Of a DNA stretch of 53,432 nucleotides, positions 8,109 to 17,328 are shown one piece after another. The notes beneath the pieces are model-generated. The model saw nothing but the letters and a program-made list of their open reading frames with translations, ran no database searches and was not told the DNA's origin. The stretch spans positions 1 to 53,432 of the forward strand of contig JAPORR010000112.1 in NCBI GenBank assembly GCA_026710105.1. The letters run 5' to 3'. Every line of letters begins with the position of its first letter. Position 1 is the first letter of the stretch. The translations under genes and the position numbers were made by a program. This DNA comes from Alphaproteobacteria bacterium. GTDB taxonomy: Bacteria > Pseudomonadota > Alphaproteobacteria > Bin95.

Positions 8109-9080
8109 TTAGACAATCCCGGCGCGGAGGCAGTCATGGACATGGATGATGCCGACTGGCAGGCCGTCTTCAACGACAAACAGTGCGGTGATCTGAGACT
8201 CATTCATCACCGCTACTGCCTCCGCCACCAGCGCCCGCGGGCGGATAGTCTTAGGCGACGCGGTCATAATCGCCGAGACAGGGCGCTGCAGCAAGTCGAT
8301 GCTCATCGAGCGGCGCAGGTCGCCATCGGTCACGATGCCGAGTAGCGCGCCCGCCCCATCCGCCACGCCGACGCAGCCGAACGCCTTGGACGAGATCTCG
8401 ATCAGCGCCTCAGCCATCAACGTGTCGGGGCGGACGAGCGGCATGCTGTCACCAGCATGCATGATGTCAGAGACAAGCTTCAGGCTTGCGCCAAGCGATC
8501 CGCCAGGATGCAGGATACGGAAATCGTCAGCGGAGAATCCCTTCCGCTCCAACAGCGCCACCGCCAACGCATCGCCAAGCGCCAGCATCATGGTGGTGGA
8601 GGTGGTAGGCGCCAGGCCCATCGGGCAGGCCTCGCAGACCGTCGGCAGCACAACCGCAAGCGCGGCCGCCTCCGCAAGCGGACTGTCGGCATTGGCCGTC
8701 ACGGCGACCAGCGGCACCGAGTAACGCGCCGCATGGGCGATAACGGGAGCGAGCTCCACCGTGCCACCGGAATTCGACAGCGCGAGCAGCGCATCGCCCC
8801 GCGCGATCATACCGAGGTCACCATGGGCTGCCTCGCCGGGATGGACGAAATGTGCGGGCGTGCCCGTCGACGCTAGCGTGGAGGCGATCTTGATGGCGAC
8901 ATGCCCACTTTTGCCCATTCCGGTCACGATCACCCGCCCGCTGGCGCCGGCCAGGATATCGACCGCCTCGTCGAAGGCGCTATCCAGGCTGCCGGCGAGA
9001 GTCAGCAGCGCGTCAGCCTCCATCGTCAGAACCCGACGTCCGGCCTCGCGCACCACATTATCCACTGATTCAGTGGGCAA
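8109..9080 (-). CDS. kdsD: D-arabinose 5-phosphate isomerase (KdsD/KpsF family)
   Basis: About 323 residues. A sugar-isomerase (SIS) domain lies in the first 180 residues (VTGMGKSGHVAIKIASTLAS, HPGEAAHGDLGM, LALSNSGGT), followed by two CBS motifs to the C terminus (VSDIMHAGDSMPLV and VSAIMTASPKTIRP). The enzyme converts ribulose 5-phosphate to arabinose 5-phosphate, the first step to Kdo of LPS. I choose the TTG at 9080: AGGAGG lies exactly 6 bases upstream (9087-9092), whereas in-frame GTGs further in have no such site. This makes the gene overlap the 3' end of rnd by 11 bases, so translational coupling is likely. It fits the LPS-transport genes that follow. Confidence 0.92.
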   Translation of the reverse strand: MPTESVDNVVREAGRRVLTMEADALLTLAGSLDSAFDEAVDILAGASGRVIVTGMGKSGHVAIKIASTLASTGTPAHFVHPGEAAHGDLGMIARGDALLALSNSGGTVELAPVIAHAARYSVPLVAVTANADSPLAEAAALAVVLPTVCEACPMGLAPTTSTTMMLALGDALAVALLERKGFSADDFRILHPGGSLGASLKLVSDIMHAGDSMPLVRPDTLMAEALIEISSKAFGCVGVADGAGALLGIVTDGDLRRSMSIDLLQRPVSAIMTASPKTIRPRALVAEAVAVMNESQITALFVVEDGLPVGIIHVHDCLRAGIV

Positions 9081-9681
9081 AAATGTCCTCCTCGGCCCAG
9101 CCTTCAAGGTCGAGGCGTGCGCGGACCGGCAAGAAATCGAAACAGGCGACCGCCAGTGCCATCCGGCCTTCTCTTGCAAGCATCGAGTCAAGGCATTCTT
9201 TCAGGCGGTGAAGGTGCAGCACATCGGCGGCGGCGTAGCCCCGCTGCGGCCCGGACAATTCGGCACTTCCCCAGTCCGACGACTGCTGTGCCTTGGACAG
9301 TTCAACGCCGAGCAGTTCCTTGCAGAGATCTTTCAGGCCATGCTGGTCGGTATAGGTGCGCGCTAGCCGGGAGGCAGTGCGGGTGCAATAGACGGGTCGG
9401 GCTACCGTACCGAGGTAATACTCCAACACGGCGAGGTCGAAGCGCGCGAAATGAAACAATTTGGTCACGTCCGGATCCGTTAACAATGCTTTCAGGCGCA
9501 GCGCGGCATAATCGCCGTCTGGAAACTGGACCAGATGCGCATTGCCGTCGCCAGCGGACAATTGCACCACACAGAGCCGGTCCCGGGACGGTTTCAGTCC
9601 CATGGTCTCGGTATCGACAGCCACCATCTTGCCGAAGCCCAAGCCTTCGGGAATGTCGTTGTGGTGGAGATGGACGGCCAT
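9070..9681 (-). CDS. rnd: short ribonuclease D-like 3'-5' exonuclease
   Basis: 203 residues containing only the DEDD exonuclease domain and no HRDC domains. The expected acidic motifs are visible: VAVDTETMGL (Exo I, Asp and Glu), LFHFARFDLAVL (Exo II) and the Tyr/Asp of GYAAADVLHLHRL (Exo III). Such short RNase D proteins are common in alphaproteobacteria and are found beside kdsD. Family members trim the 3' ends of tRNA precursors and other small RNAs. It is probably the first gene of the rnd-kdsD-lptCAB-rpoN-hpf-ptsN run, 65 bases after mutL. Confidence 0.9.
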   Translation of the reverse strand: MAVHLHHNDIPEGLGFGKMVAVDTETMGLKPSRDRLCVVQLSAGDGNAHLVQFPDGDYAALRLKALLTDPDVTKLFHFARFDLAVLEYYLGTVARPVYCTRTASRLARTYTDQHGLKDLCKELLGVELSKAQQSSDWGSAELSGPQRGYAAADVLHLHRLKECLDSMLAREGRMALAVACFDFLPVRARLDLEGWAEEDIFAH

Positions 9682-9746
9682 TGCGCGCGAACCCTAGCAC
9701 AACCTTCCGGAGAGGGGGAGGGACGAGCGACGCCGGCAGCGTGTTG

Positions 9747-11486
9747 TCAGCGTCGCCCGAACAGGCGTTCAATGTCCGCGAGCTTGAGCTCGATATAGGT
9801 CGGGCGTCCATGATTGCACTGGCCGGAGCGTGGCGTGGCCTCCATTTCGCGCAAGAGCGCGTTCATCTCCGCCGCGCCGAGGCGCCGGCCGGCACGTACC
9901 GAGCCGTGGCAGGCCATGGTCGCCGCTATATCCTCGAGCCTCTCCTTCAAGGCAAGCGCGACTCCGTGCTCAGCAAAGTCGTCGGCGAGGTCGCGCACAA
10001 GCCCCTTCGCATCCGCCTCGCCCAGCGCCGCCGGTGTCTCACGCACCAGCACGGCCTGCGGGCCGAAGCGCTCCAGAACCAGGCCGAGTTCGGCGAGTTC
10101 ATCTGCCTTGGCCGCGAGTCGGTCGGCGCCCGCCTCGTCCAACTCCACCACCTCCGGCAATAGCAGCGCCTGACGCGGCGGGCGTCCGTCGGCAAGGGCC
10201 CGGCGCACCCGCTCCAGCACGAGCCTCTCATGCGCGGCATGCTGGTCCACTAGCACGACGCCGTCGCTAGTCTGAGCAAGGATATAAGTGTCGTGGAGTT
10301 GCGCCCGCGCCGCACCGAGCGGCAGGCAAAGGGTCTCTAGCGCTTCAGGGCTGGGTGGCGGAGCAGCAGGCGGCAGATCGGGATCGAGCAGCGGTGCTTG
10401 CCATGCGGCTGCGCGCTCTGCAAGCTCCAGTGGCGGCGCAAGGGAACCGCCAGGATGGAGGCGCCCGACCAGCGGTGTTACAGCGGCAGGAGTGGCGGCA
10501 CGGTGTCCTTCTTCTGCAAGCGCCCGGCGCAGCGCGGAAACGATAAGCGAACGCACCCGGCCCGCATCTCGGAAACGGATCTCGGTCTTTGCCGGATGCA
10601 CATTCACATCCACCTGGTCCGGCACAAGTTCGAGGAACAGCGCCAGCACCGGGAAGCGACCGCGCGGCACCAATTCCTCATAGCCCGCGCGCACGGCGCC
10701 TTGGAGCAACCGATCGCGCACTGGGCGGCCATTGACGAACAGGTATTGTGCCTGCGCCGTACCACGATGCCAGGTCGGCAGGCCGGCATGGCCGGTGAGG
10801 CGAAGTCCGTCTGCTTCCAGCGCGACGGGGATAGAGTTCTGCGCAAATTCCTCTCCCAGTACGTCCGCGAGCCGGGCGAGCTGATTGAGGGCTGTGGGTG
10901 TGGCCCAGACCCGCCGCCCATCATGCTCTAGCGAGAAAGCAATCGCCGGGCGCGCCATAGCAAGGCGCTTCAGCATATCGGCCGCGGCCAGATATTCCGC
11001 ACGCGCGGATTTTAGAAATTTGAGCCGGGCGGGCACGGCGCGGAACAGGCCGGCAGCCTCAACCCGTGTACCTATCGCCCGCGCCGCCGGCTCCGGCGCG
11101 CCGACGCCGCCATTGTCGACAGCAATGCGCCATGCCTCGGCCGCGCCCGCAGCCCGGCTGGTGATCGTCAGCCGCGAGACGGCGCTGATGGCCGGCAGCG
11201 CCTCGCCACGAAAACCGAGCGTGCGGATCTCCACGAGATCATCGCCAGAGAGCTTCGAGGTCGCGTGCCGTTCAAGCGCGAGCGTGAGTTCATCCCGGAC
11301 AATACCGGCACCATCATCATCTACAGACATCCAGGCGGCCCCGCCCGCACGGAGCGCGCAGTCGATCCGCCTTGCACCCGCATCAACGGCATTCTCGATC
11401 AGTTCCTTGAGCGCGGAGGCTGGGCGCTCGACCACCTCGCCTGCCGCTATGCGGTTCACCACCGCTTCCGGCAAGCGGCGCAGCAT
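9747..11486 (-). CDS. mutL: DNA mismatch repair protein MutL
   Basis: 579 residues. The N-terminal GHKL ATPase motifs are clear: [34 protein letters not shown] and [17 protein letters not shown] proline-rich linker leads to the C-terminal dimerisation/endonuclease domain. The metal-binding motif DQHA-x2-E-x4-E is present as [12 protein letters not shown] from residue 414, and the partner motif QCNHGRPT is near the C terminus. It is therefore the nicking type of MutL expected in bacteria lacking MutH. It couples MutS mismatch recognition to strand incision. The start overlaps the pgi stop by one base, placing it in the ileS-lspA-bamF-pgi-mutL run. Confidence 0.97.
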   Translation of the reverse strand: MLRRLPEAVVNRIAAGEVVERPASALKELIENAVDAGARRIDCALRAGGAAWMSVDDDGAGIVRDELTLALERHATSKLSGDDLVEIRTLGFRGEALPAISAVSRLTITSRAAGAAEAWRIAVDNGGVGAPEPAARAIGTRVEAAGLFRAVPARLKFLKSARAEYLAAADMLKRLAMARPAIAFSLEHDGRRVWATPTALNQLARLADVLGEEFAQNSIPVALEADGLRLTGHAGLPTWHRGTAQAQYLFVNGRPVRDRLLQGAVRAGYEELVPRGRFPVLALFLELVPDQVDVNVHPAKTEIRFRDAGRVRSLIVSALRRALAEEGHRAATPAAVTPLVGRLHPGGSLAPPLELAERAAAWQAPLLDPDLPPAAPPPSPEALETLCLPLGAARAQLHDTYILAQTSDGVVLVDQHAAHERLVLERVRRALADGRPPRQALLLPEVVELDEAGADRLAAKADELAELGLVLERFGPQAVLVRETPAALGEADAKGLVRDLADDFAEHGVALALKERLEDIAATMACHGSVRAGRRLGAAEMNALLREMEATPRSGQCNHGRPTYIELKLADIERLFGRR

Positions 11487-12781
11487 CAGTGCCGGTCCAT
11501 CGCCGCGAGATAGGCGCGGGCCAGCACCTTGCTGCGCTCCACCGCTGGCTGGTCGAAAGGATCAACGCCCAGCACATGCGCAGCGAGGATTGTTTCCAGC
11601 ATGAAATGCATCATGAGCGCGCCCGCTGTCGTCTCATCAATACGTTCCAGGTGCAATTGCCTGACCGGCCGGCCACACTCCGCCAGCGTCTCGATCGTGG
11701 CGCGCGCCTCAGCATCTAGCAGGTCGCCCATGCTGCGCCCAGCGAGCCATGCGAGGCGGTCATCCTCCACCAGCTCCGACGACACGATCCGCCCGTGCCC
11801 GACTGTCTCCGCCGTCACCACTGTGAAGAGCTTGTCGTCCGGCCCATCTAGCCAGAGCTGGAGCTGGCTGTGCTGGTCCACCGCACCGAGTGCCGGCGCG
11901 GGCAGTGTGCCCTGGCCGTCCTTACCAAGGCTCTCCGCCCAGAGCTGGCGGAACCACATGGCGAAGGGCGCAAGCCGGTCAGCATAGACCGCGAGTACCG
12001 CACTCCACCGGGCGCCAGGCGCCGTATTCAATGCCGCGCCGAGCGCCGGTTCGCTCGTGTCCAGGCCAATAGCAGTATTGAGGCTCAGATGCAGCACCTG
12101 CTGCGCGCCTTCCCTGAGCGCGGCCGGGTTAAGGCCAGCGATGACGGCCGGCAGCAAACCCACGGACGTCAGCGCCGCATAGCGCCCGCCTATGCCAGGG
12201 TCGTGGTCGATGACAGTAATCCCCCAGGCTTCCGCCAAGTGTCGAAGCGGGTTGCTACCGGGCTCAACGATGACCGTGACATGTGACGCGGCATTTTCGC
12301 GCCCAACAGCATCTACCAATGCTTCCAAGCAGATCAGGCATTGCAGCAGCGTTTCGGCCGTGCCGCCTGATTTGGAAATGACGAGGAAGTCGGTTCGCGC
12401 CAGGTCGAGGCTACGGAACATGTGGTCGAAGGTATGGGAGTCGATATTGTCGAGGAAGCGCAGCCGGGGCGCATTGCCGCTCGGCCCAAAGCCGGAATCG
12501 GCAAGCGCGTAGAGCGCCTGCCCACCGAGGCTGGACCCGCCAGTGCCGAGTATGACGACATCGTCGGCATGCTCGCGGTGGTGCGCGGCCCGGGCCTCGA
12601 TCATGGCTAGGTCACCGCGCGCCTCCGGCAGCGTGAGCAATGGCAGGCGGCCGTCGTCGCGGGCGCGGCGGAGCGCCGCCAGCCCGTCGCCCGCCGCTGC
12701 AAGCGCGCGCTCGAAACCGGCACTCTCAGTAATCACGGCGGCGCGCGAAAGATCTTGGCGGTAAGGAAGGACACCCGGCAC
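11486..12781 (-). CDS. pgi: glucose-6-phosphate isomerase, compact type
   Basis: 431 residues, shorter than the roughly 550 of E. coli Pgi and typical of alphaproteobacterial forms. The sugar-phosphate-binding motif [11 protein letters not shown] is at about residues 134-144, the N-terminal glycine motif [11 protein letters not shown] lies before it, and [11 protein letters not shown] and the C-terminal lysine/helix region follow. It interconverts glucose 6-phosphate and fructose 6-phosphate in glycolysis and gluconeogenesis. It starts 15 bases after the bamF stop and overlaps mutL by one base, so it is embedded in an envelope/repair operon rather than with other sugar genes. Confidence 0.93.
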   Translation of the reverse strand: MPGVLPYRQDLSRAAVITESAGFERALAAAGDGLAALRRARDDGRLPLLTLPEARGDLAMIEARAAHHREHADDVVILGTGGSSLGGQALYALADSGFGPSGNAPRLRFLDNIDSHTFDHMFRSLDLARTDFLVISKSGGTAETLLQCLICLEALVDAVGRENAASHVTVIVEPGSNPLRHLAEAWGITVIDHDPGIGGRYAALTSVGLLPAVIAGLNPAALREGAQQVLHLSLNTAIGLDTSEPALGAALNTAPGARWSAVLAVYADRLAPFAMWFRQLWAESLGKDGQGTLPAPALGAVDQHSQLQLWLDGPDDKLFTVVTAETVGHGRIVSSELVEDDRLAWLAGRSMGDLLDAEARATIETLAECGRPVRQLHLERIDETTAGALMMHFMLETILAAHVLGVDPFDQPAVERSKVLARAYLAAMDRH

Positions 12782-12796
12782 CGTCCGCGCCCTCTA

Positions 12797-13318
12797 CTAC
12801 CGGCGCTGGACGGTCGGGGTCTCACCCTCCGTCAGCGGCTTGCCGAGTGCAGCGTTTTCGCGGAGTCGCTTGCTCTCCGCCTCGGCGTCAACGACGCTTG
12901 CGTGCGTCTTGCGGTCTTCCCAGAAAATCAGGTCATCGAGCAGCCGACGGTTCTTTTCAGCGATCTCAGCGGTCTCCTGGTCGATGCGCCGGCGGAAATT
13001 GCTATCGACCTTGGCGCCGCCCGTCTTGGAGACCAGCGCGGACTCGCCTGCGGACCGCCCCGTCGCACCGCCACCAGCACTTCCTGTCAACGCCTGGCGC
13101 GCATTGTCGCGCGGTGCAACCTGTTGCGGGCGCACCGCTCCCGGATCGGGTGGACGCAGGCGATAGTCGGGTGGCAGAGTGAGGGGCGCATGGCTCAGCA
13201 CCTGGAATTCGTCCGGCCCTTCGCGGTTAAGGCCGAGCGTGTTCGCTATATCGCAGGCACTGAGCGCGAATGCGGCGCCTGCGAGCAATGCTGTTGACCG
13301 GATCTTCATCGGGTTCAT
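12797..13318 (-). CDS. bamF: outer-membrane assembly lipoprotein BamF (DUF3035)
   Basis: 173 residues starting with a lipoprotein signal. Basic residues and a hydrophobic stretch end in the lipobox LSAC, with the lipidated cysteine at residue 22, or 19 if the second ATG is used. The body is Pro-rich near the front (LPPDYRLRPPDPGA, a recognisable signature of this family), then Gly/Ser-rich, and helical/charged at the end. DUF3035 proteins are alphaproteobacterial; one was described in Caulobacter as the BamF accessory subunit of the beta-barrel assembly machine. Its start overlaps the lspA stop by 4 bases, pairing a lipoprotein with the signal peptidase that processes lipoproteins. The functional assignment rests on the family. 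Confidence 0.83.
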   Translation of the reverse strand: MNPMKIRSTALLAGAAFALSACDIANTLGLNREGPDEFQVLSHAPLTLPPDYRLRPPDPGAVRPQQVAPRDNARQALTGSAGGGATGRSAGESALVSKTGGAKVDSNFRRRIDQETAEIAEKNRRLLDDLIFWEDRKTHASVVDAEAESKRLRENAALGKPLTEGETPTVQRR

Positions 13319-13848
13319 TCCTTCCCGCTGCCGGCCTCCTCAGCCCGCCGGCGGCGCCCGAATACGGCGTCGAACAACAGTATGGCGACGCCGACGGTGA
13401 TGGCGGAATCGGCCAGATTGAAGGCATACCAGTGCCAGCCGCCGATATGGAAGTCAAGAAAGTCTACTACTGCGCCGCGCGCCAGCCGGTCGAAGATGTT
13501 GCCCGCTGCTCCACCCGCCACGACGCCGAGCGTAAGTGCCTCGAATCGACGGGGTGTGCGCCACATCCAGATGACCAGGACGAACGCCACTGCCGCAGCA
13601 ATAGCCGACAGCACCAGGGGGCCGGCGGTACCGAACAGGCCGAAGCTGACCCCCCGGTTCCAGACCAACACGATGTTGAAAAACGGCAATACCTCGATCG
13701 GCAGGCTCGCCTGAGCCGCCAGCACCCAGGCTTTGGTCGCCTGGTCTGCGGCAAAGACGGCCATGGCCACGCCAAGCCCATATCGACGGGACGCGCGCAG
13801 GACGTCAGGCGGCCGCTTCCGGCGGCAGCAGGTCGACTGCATCCGCAC
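13315..13848 (-). CDS. lspA: lipoprotein signal peptidase LspA
   Basis: About 177 residues with four hydrophobic helices. The two catalytic aspartates are in GNIFDRL (residue 120) and FNLADSAI (residue 147), and the conserved VWNRGVSFG loop is at about 63-70. It cleaves prolipoprotein signals after lipidation of the cysteine. The start needs thought. No usable ATG or GTG lies between the ileS stop and a GTG at 13770 that would cut away half of the first helix, so the true start is probably at 13848 (GTG) or 13842 (ATG). That gives a 38-44 base overlap with ileS. The linkage ileS-lspA is ancient and widespread. Confidence 0.92.
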   Translation of the reverse strand: MRMQSTCCRRKRPPDVLRASRRYGLGVAMAVFAADQATKAWVLAAQASLPIEVLPFFNIVLVWNRGVSFGLFGTAGPLVLSAIAAAVAFVLVIWMWRTPRRFEALTLGVVAGGAAGNIFDRLARGAVVDFLDFHIGGWHWYAFNLADSAITVGVAILLFDAVFGRRRRAEEAGSGKE

Positions 13849-16612
13849 AGCGCCTGCAGATATCTAGGCCGGCCCGGCCCACATCCGGCAGGCGACGCCA
13901 ACAGCGCGCGCAGCGCTCATCCCTCGAGGCGTTCGGCAGCACTGCCACGCCCTCTACATCCTCCAGCCGGAAGGCGTCGGCAGGCGGTTTACCCTCGCCG
14001 AAGGATAGCGTCGAGACGATGGAGATCTCAGCCAAGTCCAGGCCTTCCAGAACGGCCCGACGCTCCGGAGCAAGCCAGACCACCGGCGCGGCATCGAGGC
14101 CGGAGCGCATGCGTTTGGCGGCCCGCTCGCGCTCGACGGCCCCGGTCACCACCCGGCGCACAGTGCGGACCTCCACCCAGCGCGCCGCCAGTTCATCGTC
14201 CTGCCAGCTTTCCGGCACATCGGGGAATTGGCGCAGATGCACGGATTCACCCTCGGCGTCGCCGTGGCGCGCAAGCCAAGCCTCCTCAGCCGTGAAGCAG
14301 AGTATGGGGGCGATCCAGGCAGTGAGACAATCGAAGAGGATATCCAGCACGGTCCGGGCCGAGCGGCGGGTCCAGCTCGCCGCCGGATCGCAATAAAGTA
14401 CATCCTTGCGGATATCCAGATAGAAGGCCGAGAGGTCCACGGCACAGAAATTGTGCAGCGCCGTCCACATGGCGTGGAAATCGTAGTTCTCGATGGCGCG
14501 ACGCACCAGGAAGTCAAGCTCCCAGAGCCTGTGCAACACCCAGCGTTCCAGCTCAGGCATATCGGCGGGTGCGACACGCCCGGCCGCATTGAAGCCAGCG
14601 AGATTGCCAAGCAGATAACGCAGCGTGTTGCGGATACGCCGATAGAGTTCTGCCTGGTGCTTCAGGATATTGTCGCCGATACGCAGGTCTTCGGAATAGT
14701 CGGCGGACACTGTCCAGACGCGCAGGATATCGGCACCGTAATGGTCGATAACCTCCCGCGGAGCGGTCACATTGCCGAGCGATTTGGACATTTTGCGCCC
14801 GTCCTCGTCGAGGACGAAGCCGTGCGTCAGCACAGCGTCAAAGGGCGCACGGCCACGCGTGCCGGCGGCTTCAAGCAGCGAGGAATGGAACCAGCCCCGG
14901 TGCTGGTCGGAGCCTTCCAGATAGAGCGAAGCCGGCCAGTGCTGGGTCTCGTTACCCTCCAGCACGAAGGCGTGGGTCGAGCCCGAGTCGAACCAAACCT
15001 CCACGATATCCTGCACCTGCTCCCAGTCCTCCGGGTCGCGGTCGGGGCCGAGGAAATGCGCGGCCGGCAGTTCGAACCAGGCATCCCCCCCGCGCTCGCG
15101 GAACGCCGCAGCCACGCGCTCGTTGACAGCCTGGTCGCGCAACAGGTCGCCGGTTCGGCGATGGGTGAATACTGGAATCGGCACGCCCCAAGCGCGCTGA
15201 CGCGAGACACACCAGTCCGGCCGGTTCTCGATCATAGAGCCAAGCCGGCGGCGTCCGCTCTCGGGCACGAAGCGGGTCGCCGCCACCGCTTCCAGCGCCT
15301 TTTCGCGCAGCCCGTTGGTCTCCATCGAGATGAACCATTGCGTCGTGGCACGGAAGATAAGCGGCGCGCGCGAACGCCAAGAATGCGGATAGCTGTGCCG
15401 CAAACTGCCCTTGCCGAGCAGTGCGCCTGCCTCTTCTAACGCAGCGATGACCGCGCCATCGGCATTGCCCGGCCGGCCGTCTTCCGCCAGCACACGTGCA
15501 CCTGCGAAATGTGGTACATGCGGGCGGTAGACGCTGTCGCCGTCCAGATAATCGGTGACCTCAAGCCCGTGTGCCACGCCGAGGCCGAAGTCGTCCGCGC
15601 CGTGGCCGGGCGCGATATGCACGACACCGGTGCCCTGGTCCATGGTGACGAAATCGGCAGCCATTACTGGCGCTTCGGTTTTGTATCCAAGGTCGGCGAG
15701 TGGATGCGCGGCGACCGCGCCCACAAGCGCCACCCCCTTGCAGCGCGCCAGCACTTCATGGTCCTCAAAGCCGCATTCGGCGAGGAAAGCTTCCAGTCGC
15801 GCCTCCGCGACAATCAGGGCCTCTGCCCGACCCGGCACGGCGACACGCACATAGTCCGCCCCGGCTGCGATTGCGAGGCCGCGATTGCCAGGAATAGTCC
15901 AGGGCGTCGTCGTCCAGATGACGAAAGCGGCTGGCTTCTCCGGCCCGTGCAGCACCGGCAGGGCGACATGGATCCAGGGCGAGACATGGTCATGATACTC
16001 GACTTCGGCATCGGCAAGCGCGGTCTTCTCGGCCACCGACCAGAGCACAGGTTTCACACCACGGTAGAGGCCACCGTTCATCGCGTAACGGCAGATCTCA
16101 GCCGCGATCGCCGCCTCGGCTTCATTCGACATGGTGGTGTAGTAATTGTCCCAGTCGCCGAGCACGCCGAGGCGCTTGAACTCCTCACGCTGGGTGTCGA
16201 TCCAGAGCGCGGCGAACTCCCGGCATTCGCGGCGGAATTCGAGGATTGGGACCGCGTCCTTGTCCCGTCCGCCGGCGCGATAGTCCTCCTCGACCTTCCA
16301 TTCGATGGGCAGGCCATGGCAGTCCCAGCCAGGGATGTAATGAGCGTCCATGCCCGTCATCTGCCGGCTGCGATTGATGACATCCTTCAGGATCTTGTTG
16401 AGCGCATGGCCAATATGCAGATGGCCGTTCGCGTAGGGCGGGCCGTCATGCAAGATAAACTTCTCGCGCCCCCGCGCCGCCTCGCGCTGTCGTGCAAACA
16501 GATCCTCGGCCTCCCAGCGGGCCAGAATTTGCGGCTCACGCTTTGCAAGGCCAGCACGCATCGGAAATTCCGTCTTCGGCAGGAAGACGGTATTGCGGTA
16601 ATCCTGAGTCAT
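13805..16612 (-). CDS. ileS: isoleucyl-tRNA synthetase
   Basis: 935 residues, the normal bacterial length. Class I motifs: HIGH in NGHLHIGHALNK at about residues 60-72 and KMSKS in GRKMSKSLGN at about 604-613. The CP1 editing domain lies between them (WTTTPWTIPGN, and the GTGVVHIAPGHGADD block). A C-terminal zinc-binding CARC...CRRC pair lies at about 898-922. It charges tRNA-Ile and edits valine. The last bases overlap lspA. A gap of about 80 bases separates its start from the end of dksA. Confidence 0.98.
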   Translation of the reverse strand: MTQDYRNTVFLPKTEFPMRAGLAKREPQILARWEAEDLFARQREAARGREKFILHDGPPYANGHLHIGHALNKILKDVINRSRQMTGMDAHYIPGWDCHGLPIEWKVEEDYRAGGRDKDAVPILEFRRECREFAALWIDTQREEFKRLGVLGDWDNYYTTMSNEAEAAIAAEICRYAMNGGLYRGVKPVLWSVAEKTALADAEVEYHDHVSPWIHVALPVLHGPEKPAAFVIWTTTPWTIPGNRGLAIAAGADYVRVAVPGRAEALIVAEARLEAFLAECGFEDHEVLARCKGVALVGAVAAHPLADLGYKTEAPVMAADFVTMDQGTGVVHIAPGHGADDFGLGVAHGLEVTDYLDGDSVYRPHVPHFAGARVLAEDGRPGNADGAVIAALEEAGALLGKGSLRHSYPHSWRSRAPLIFRATTQWFISMETNGLREKALEAVAATRFVPESGRRRLGSMIENRPDWCVSRQRAWGVPIPVFTHRRTGDLLRDQAVNERVAAAFRERGGDAWFELPAAHFLGPDRDPEDWEQVQDIVEVWFDSGSTHAFVLEGNETQHWPASLYLEGSDQHRGWFHSSLLEAAGTRGRAPFDAVLTHGFVLDEDGRKMSKSLGNVTAPREVIDHYGADILRVWTVSADYSEDLRIGDNILKHQAELYRRIRNTLRYLLGNLAGFNAAGRVAPADMPELERWVLHRLWELDFLVRRAIENYDFHAMWTALHNFCAVDLSAFYLDIRKDVLYCDPAASWTRRSARTVLDILFDCLTAWIAPILCFTAEEAWLARHGDAEGESVHLRQFPDVPESWQDDELAARWVEVRTVRRVVTGAVERERAAKRMRSGLDAAPVVWLAPERRAVLEGLDLAEISIVSTLSFGEGKPPADAFRLEDVEGVAVLPNASRDERCARCWRRLPDVGRAGLDICRRCADAVDLLPPEAAA

Positions 16613-16674
16613 CGGGGTTCGCCGTTCGCCGGGTCGCTACAGGAGAGGGCCCCACCGGATTGCGGGTGCCCAGG

Positions 16675-16699
16675 AAGCCTCAATCCGAAAGCCTCAATC
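16675..16699. repeat. short direct repeat spanning the dksA stop codon
   Basis: The 11-mer AAGCCTCAATC occurs at 16675-16685 and again at 16689-16699, a period of 14 bases. The second copy covers the dksA stop codon (16694-16696), so the repeat looks like a small local duplication at the gene end. It has no effect on the reading frame. No function is inferred. Confidence 0.5.
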
Positions 16700-17110
16700 T
16701 GACCGATGCATGCGCTCCAGCCGCTCATGGCGCTCCTGCGCCTGGATGGAGAGCGTTGCGATCGGCCGGGCTTCCAGCCGACAAAGATCTATAGGTTCGT
16801 CGGTCTGTTCGCAATAGCCGTATGTGCCGTCATCGATCCGTTTTAACGCCTGGTCGATCTTGGCAATGAGCTTGCGCGCCCGGTCCCGCGTGCGCAGTGC
16901 TAGGCGCTTGTCGGTCTCCAGAGAGGCGCGCTCGCCGTCATCGGCGACCCGGAGGCTCTCACTTTGCAATTGGTAAACGGCCTCGGAGGAATCCCTTACC
17001 AGCCGCCCCTTCCAGTCGAGCAGCTTGAGACGGAAATATTCTTTCTGCTGCGCGTTCATGAATTCTTCGCTCATGGAAGGCTTATAGTCGGGAGGCAGAG
17101 AAACCCCCAT
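16694..17110 (-). CDS. dksA: DksA-type RNA polymerase secondary-channel regulator, cysteine-poor zinc region
   Basis: 138 residues: an N-terminal helix, a long coiled coil and a C-terminal zinc-finger fold. The coiled-coil tip reads ADDGERAS (residues 56-63), with Asp57 and Glu60 in place of the two aspartates needed in E. coli. The four-cysteine zinc site is largely gone. Cys100 remains, the next position is Thr103, and the second CxxC is SIQA (121-124). A non-canonical Cys110 is present. Similar cysteine-poor DksA proteins (for example Pseudomonas DksA2) function without zinc. With ppGpp it represses rRNA promoters and activates biosynthetic genes. It is monocistronic or the first gene of the ileS run; 218 bases separate it from gltA. 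Confidence 0.93.
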   Translation of the reverse strand: MGVSLPPDYKPSMSEEFMNAQQKEYFRLKLLDWKGRLVRDSSEAVYQLQSESLRVADDGERASLETDKRLALRTRDRARKLIAKIDQALKRIDDGTYGYCEQTDEPIDLCRLEARPIATLSIQAQERHERLERMHRSD

Positions 17111-17328
17111 GGAACAATCCCCTCATCTCCGCCAGCGGACGGCAAGCTATCCAACGGGCTCCGGCGAGTCAACGCCGTAGACAGCCGGCTTTCCCTCTCC
17201 AAGGGCCTGGCATCCTGGAAAAATGCATGGAGAGGAAGAACGCGGAAACCGGATCAGGGATCAAGCACATGGGCACGCCGTCCCGATAGAAACGTCAGAG
17301 CGTCCTGGCTCGCTGTGATTTTCCGGCC

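Noticed and set aside
7365-8345. A 326-codon plus-strand open frame over lptC
   Set aside because: It is antisense to lptC and the end of kdsD, has no recognisable domain and no ribosome site.
15509-16702. A 397-codon plus-strand open frame, with a similar one at 14228-15439
   Set aside because: Both are antisense to ileS, whose motifs are intact throughout; no domain is recognisable in the antisense translations.
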